From Rhizoclosmatium globosum (lineage: Eukaryota; Chytridiomycota; Chytridiomycetes; Chytridiales; Chytriomycetaceae): DNA of 64,000 bases. Position 1 is the stretch's first letter, and each line of letters opens with the position of its first letter. The stretch covers positions 62,001 through 126,000 of the forward strand of contig MCGO01000104.1 in the NCBI GenBank assembly GCA_002104985.1, given 5' to 3'. The notes below the pieces were generated by a model. It saw only the letters and a program-made list of their open reading frames with translations, was not told the origin of the DNA and made no database searches. A program made the translations under genes and the position numbers. Below are positions 62,389 to 64,000 of the stretch, in pieces.

Positions 62389-64000
62389 ATGCAAGTCACT
62401 GCTAGTGTTCTCACAGCATTGCTATTTTGTGCTGTCGCTGTAGAAGGAGCTGCCACTACGGCAGGATGGCGAATTATGAGTAAGTCTCAACTGTTGTAGT
62501 GAAGACAGGGACTTTCCTGGCTTTCCCTCACTCTTTCCAGCTTGTGACTTATCCCACCCCAAAACAATCAGACGGAATCACCGGCTCTTTCTGCCTTCAC
62601 TCTCTCCTCCTTCCTGGAAACGTCCTCATGTGCATTGAACGACCTCACACACATCCTGTGAGTTTCAGTCTGACTCATTCTTGCTTCCAATCAAAAAACT
62701 CATTTCATCTTTGGCTGCCACGCCTCATCGAATTTGTAGTACCCTTATATCAACCCAAACACGAATGGATTGACTGTCGCGCTTATTACCATTGACCCGA
62801 ACGCCGGAAACATTACCTGTGTGTGACCTTGTTCACCCCTTCCACCAAATTTACTGATTGCACCACAATAGATAACAACAACAGTCCTGTAAAGTATAAT
62901 GCATTCTGTGCAGGACATTCTCAAGCTGCCGATGGAGGTGTTTGGGTTGTTGGAGGCGATCCACAAGAATCTACACCAACCTATGACGCATCGATCGCAG
63001 AAAATAAGCCGGATGATAAAACTTTCTTGTTTTATGGAATCGATCGTGTGCGTAAGTTCAACTTGGGGCCATCGGCTAGTGCAGCTGATGTGAAGGGTAC
63101 TTGGGACGAGGATGCCAAGATGACAACTGCACGGTATGTATCGTTTTTTTGTGCTTTGAGTTTGCTAATACTTCCAATGCTTGCAGTTGGTACCCAACCG
63201 TCCTTACTCAAGGCGACGGAACAGTATTCATCACATCGGGATCCCTCAAGAACATTGACTTTGAAGACCTGAGTGTAACCAACAACCCAACTTACGAATT
63301 CTATCCTCCAAAATACGGCCCCAATATCTTCAGCTCCGTTCTCAACTGGGCATTCCCACACAACTTGTACCCTATGGCGTTCCAACTTCCGTCTGGCAAA
63401 ATCTTTATGATGGTATCGAACCGCACAGTCTTGATTGACCCAAAAGTCGACCCTGGAAACACAGAAGCGAATACCGTCGAAATCGCGTCTGTCCCAGCCA
63501 TTGACCATGCCCCCTGGATTTACCCACACACACCAACAGCGTTCTTGATGCCAATGAAAGAGTCAACCGGCTACGTTGCCGAGGTTGTGATTTGTGGAGG
63601 AAGCAAGAATAGTACATCGTATGCTGCTGCCGATTGTCTTTCTATCCAGCCTGACGTACCAGGGGCACAATGGAAAACGTTGGCAAGCCTTCCTCATGCG
63701 AGATTGATGCCTGAAGCAACTATTCTGCCTGATGGAACGATTTTGTTCACGAATGGAATGGGGTGGGGACAGGCGGGAGGTAACGGTGGACAGGCGCAGT
63801 ACGCTGCAGCTCCTGTTTTCCCAAGCGACTTGTACGATCCTGTTGCAAATAAGTGGACAACTGTGGGTACCGCGCAGGTTGCTCGATCGTACCACAACGG
63901 CGCTATTCTTCTTTCTGATGGAAGTGTGATTACAACTGGAAATGAGATGGCCAACTATTTGGACTTTTGGGGAACTCCAACTGCAGTAGGACCTGATCGT
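62389..64000 (+). CDS. Glyoxal-oxidase-type copper radical oxidase (AA5), truncated by window end
   Basis: Secreted enzyme family oxidising aldehydes to acids with H2O2 release. Exon 1 (62389-62479) encodes a signal peptide (MQVTASVLTALLFCAVAVEG) and AGWRIM. Later exons give LVTYPTPKQSDGITGSFCLH, an intron to YPYINPNTNGLTVALITIDP, an intron to AFCAGHSQAADGG (Cys of the Tyr-Cys cofactor), an intron to RWYPTVLTQGDG (partner Tyr) and RSYHNGAILLSDG (copper ligands Tyr and His). Kelch-like blades continue to the window edge. The junction after exon 1 is a problem: the in-frame acceptor would leave a 20-nt intron, and the plausible acceptor at 62538 is out of frame, so a one-base error there is possible. 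Confidence 0.88.

Noticed and set aside
1..64000. CRISPR arrays, operons, riboswitches, bacterial mobile elements
   Set aside because: None seen; spliced genes and spliceosomal introns throughout show eukaryotic nuclear DNA.

Overview
The window is eukaryotic nuclear DNA, almost certainly from a zoosporic (chytrid-type) fungus. Genes are compact and split by short GT-AG introns. There is an axonemal dynein heavy chain, so the organism builds a flagellum. There is also a homoaconitase, the hallmark of the fungal alpha-aminoadipate lysine pathway. Secreted M28 peptidases and a copper radical oxidase fit a saprotrophic or parasitic fungus. Exon joins quoted below were made by eye from splice sites and reading frame; there is no transcript evidence.

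Layout. 1-4.6 kb: NDUFS4 (complex I, minus, cut by the left edge) diverges from a TMEM62-type membrane phosphoesterase (plus); a decayed ankyrin-repeat gene follows. 5.3-19.2 kb: one very large minus-strand inner-arm dynein heavy chain. 19.4-22.9 kb: a six-exon gene whose product joins a PstS-like phosphate-binding domain to a polytopic membrane region. 23.2-24.8 kb: a 1.5-kb element with about 147-bp inverted repeats, a candidate 9-bp target duplication and a broken cation-efflux gene fragment inside, resembling a Pack-MULE. 25.1-27.2 kb: a coiled-coil gene diverging from hydroxymethylbilane synthase. 27.3-34.4 kb: the largest TFIIIC subunit, carrying an unexpected PHD finger.

34.4-42.1 kb: a ZFAND4-type ubiquitin-like/AN1 protein and glutamine-dependent NAD synthetase share a 36-bp divergent promoter; a 1,040-residue VWA protein of unknown role follows. 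42.1-43.7 kb has no convincing protein gene but holds a CCAAT/TATA promoter-like block, direct repeats and a perfect hairpin. 43.7-50.7 kb: a small hypothetical gene, a SET-MYND protein, a mitochondrial PPR-like protein, an MFS transporter with an N-terminal Cys4 motif, and a coiled-coil protein. 50.8-53.4 kb: homoaconitase and tRNA-Ser(AGA).

54.0-60.0 kb: two tandem M28 aminopeptidases and a PQQ-repeat gene. All three are interrupted by single-base frameshifts, whereas most genes elsewhere read cleanly. This is either local gene decay or a patch of poor consensus sequence. 60.2-64 kb: Sm D2 and NDUFA13 diverge from a 72-bp promoter, followed by a glyoxal-oxidase-type copper radical oxidase that runs off the right edge.

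Functionally the window is mostly housekeeping: respiration (two complex I subunits), haem, NAD and lysine synthesis, Pol III transcription, splicing and motility. These genes are interspersed with fast-evolving secreted or mobile DNA.
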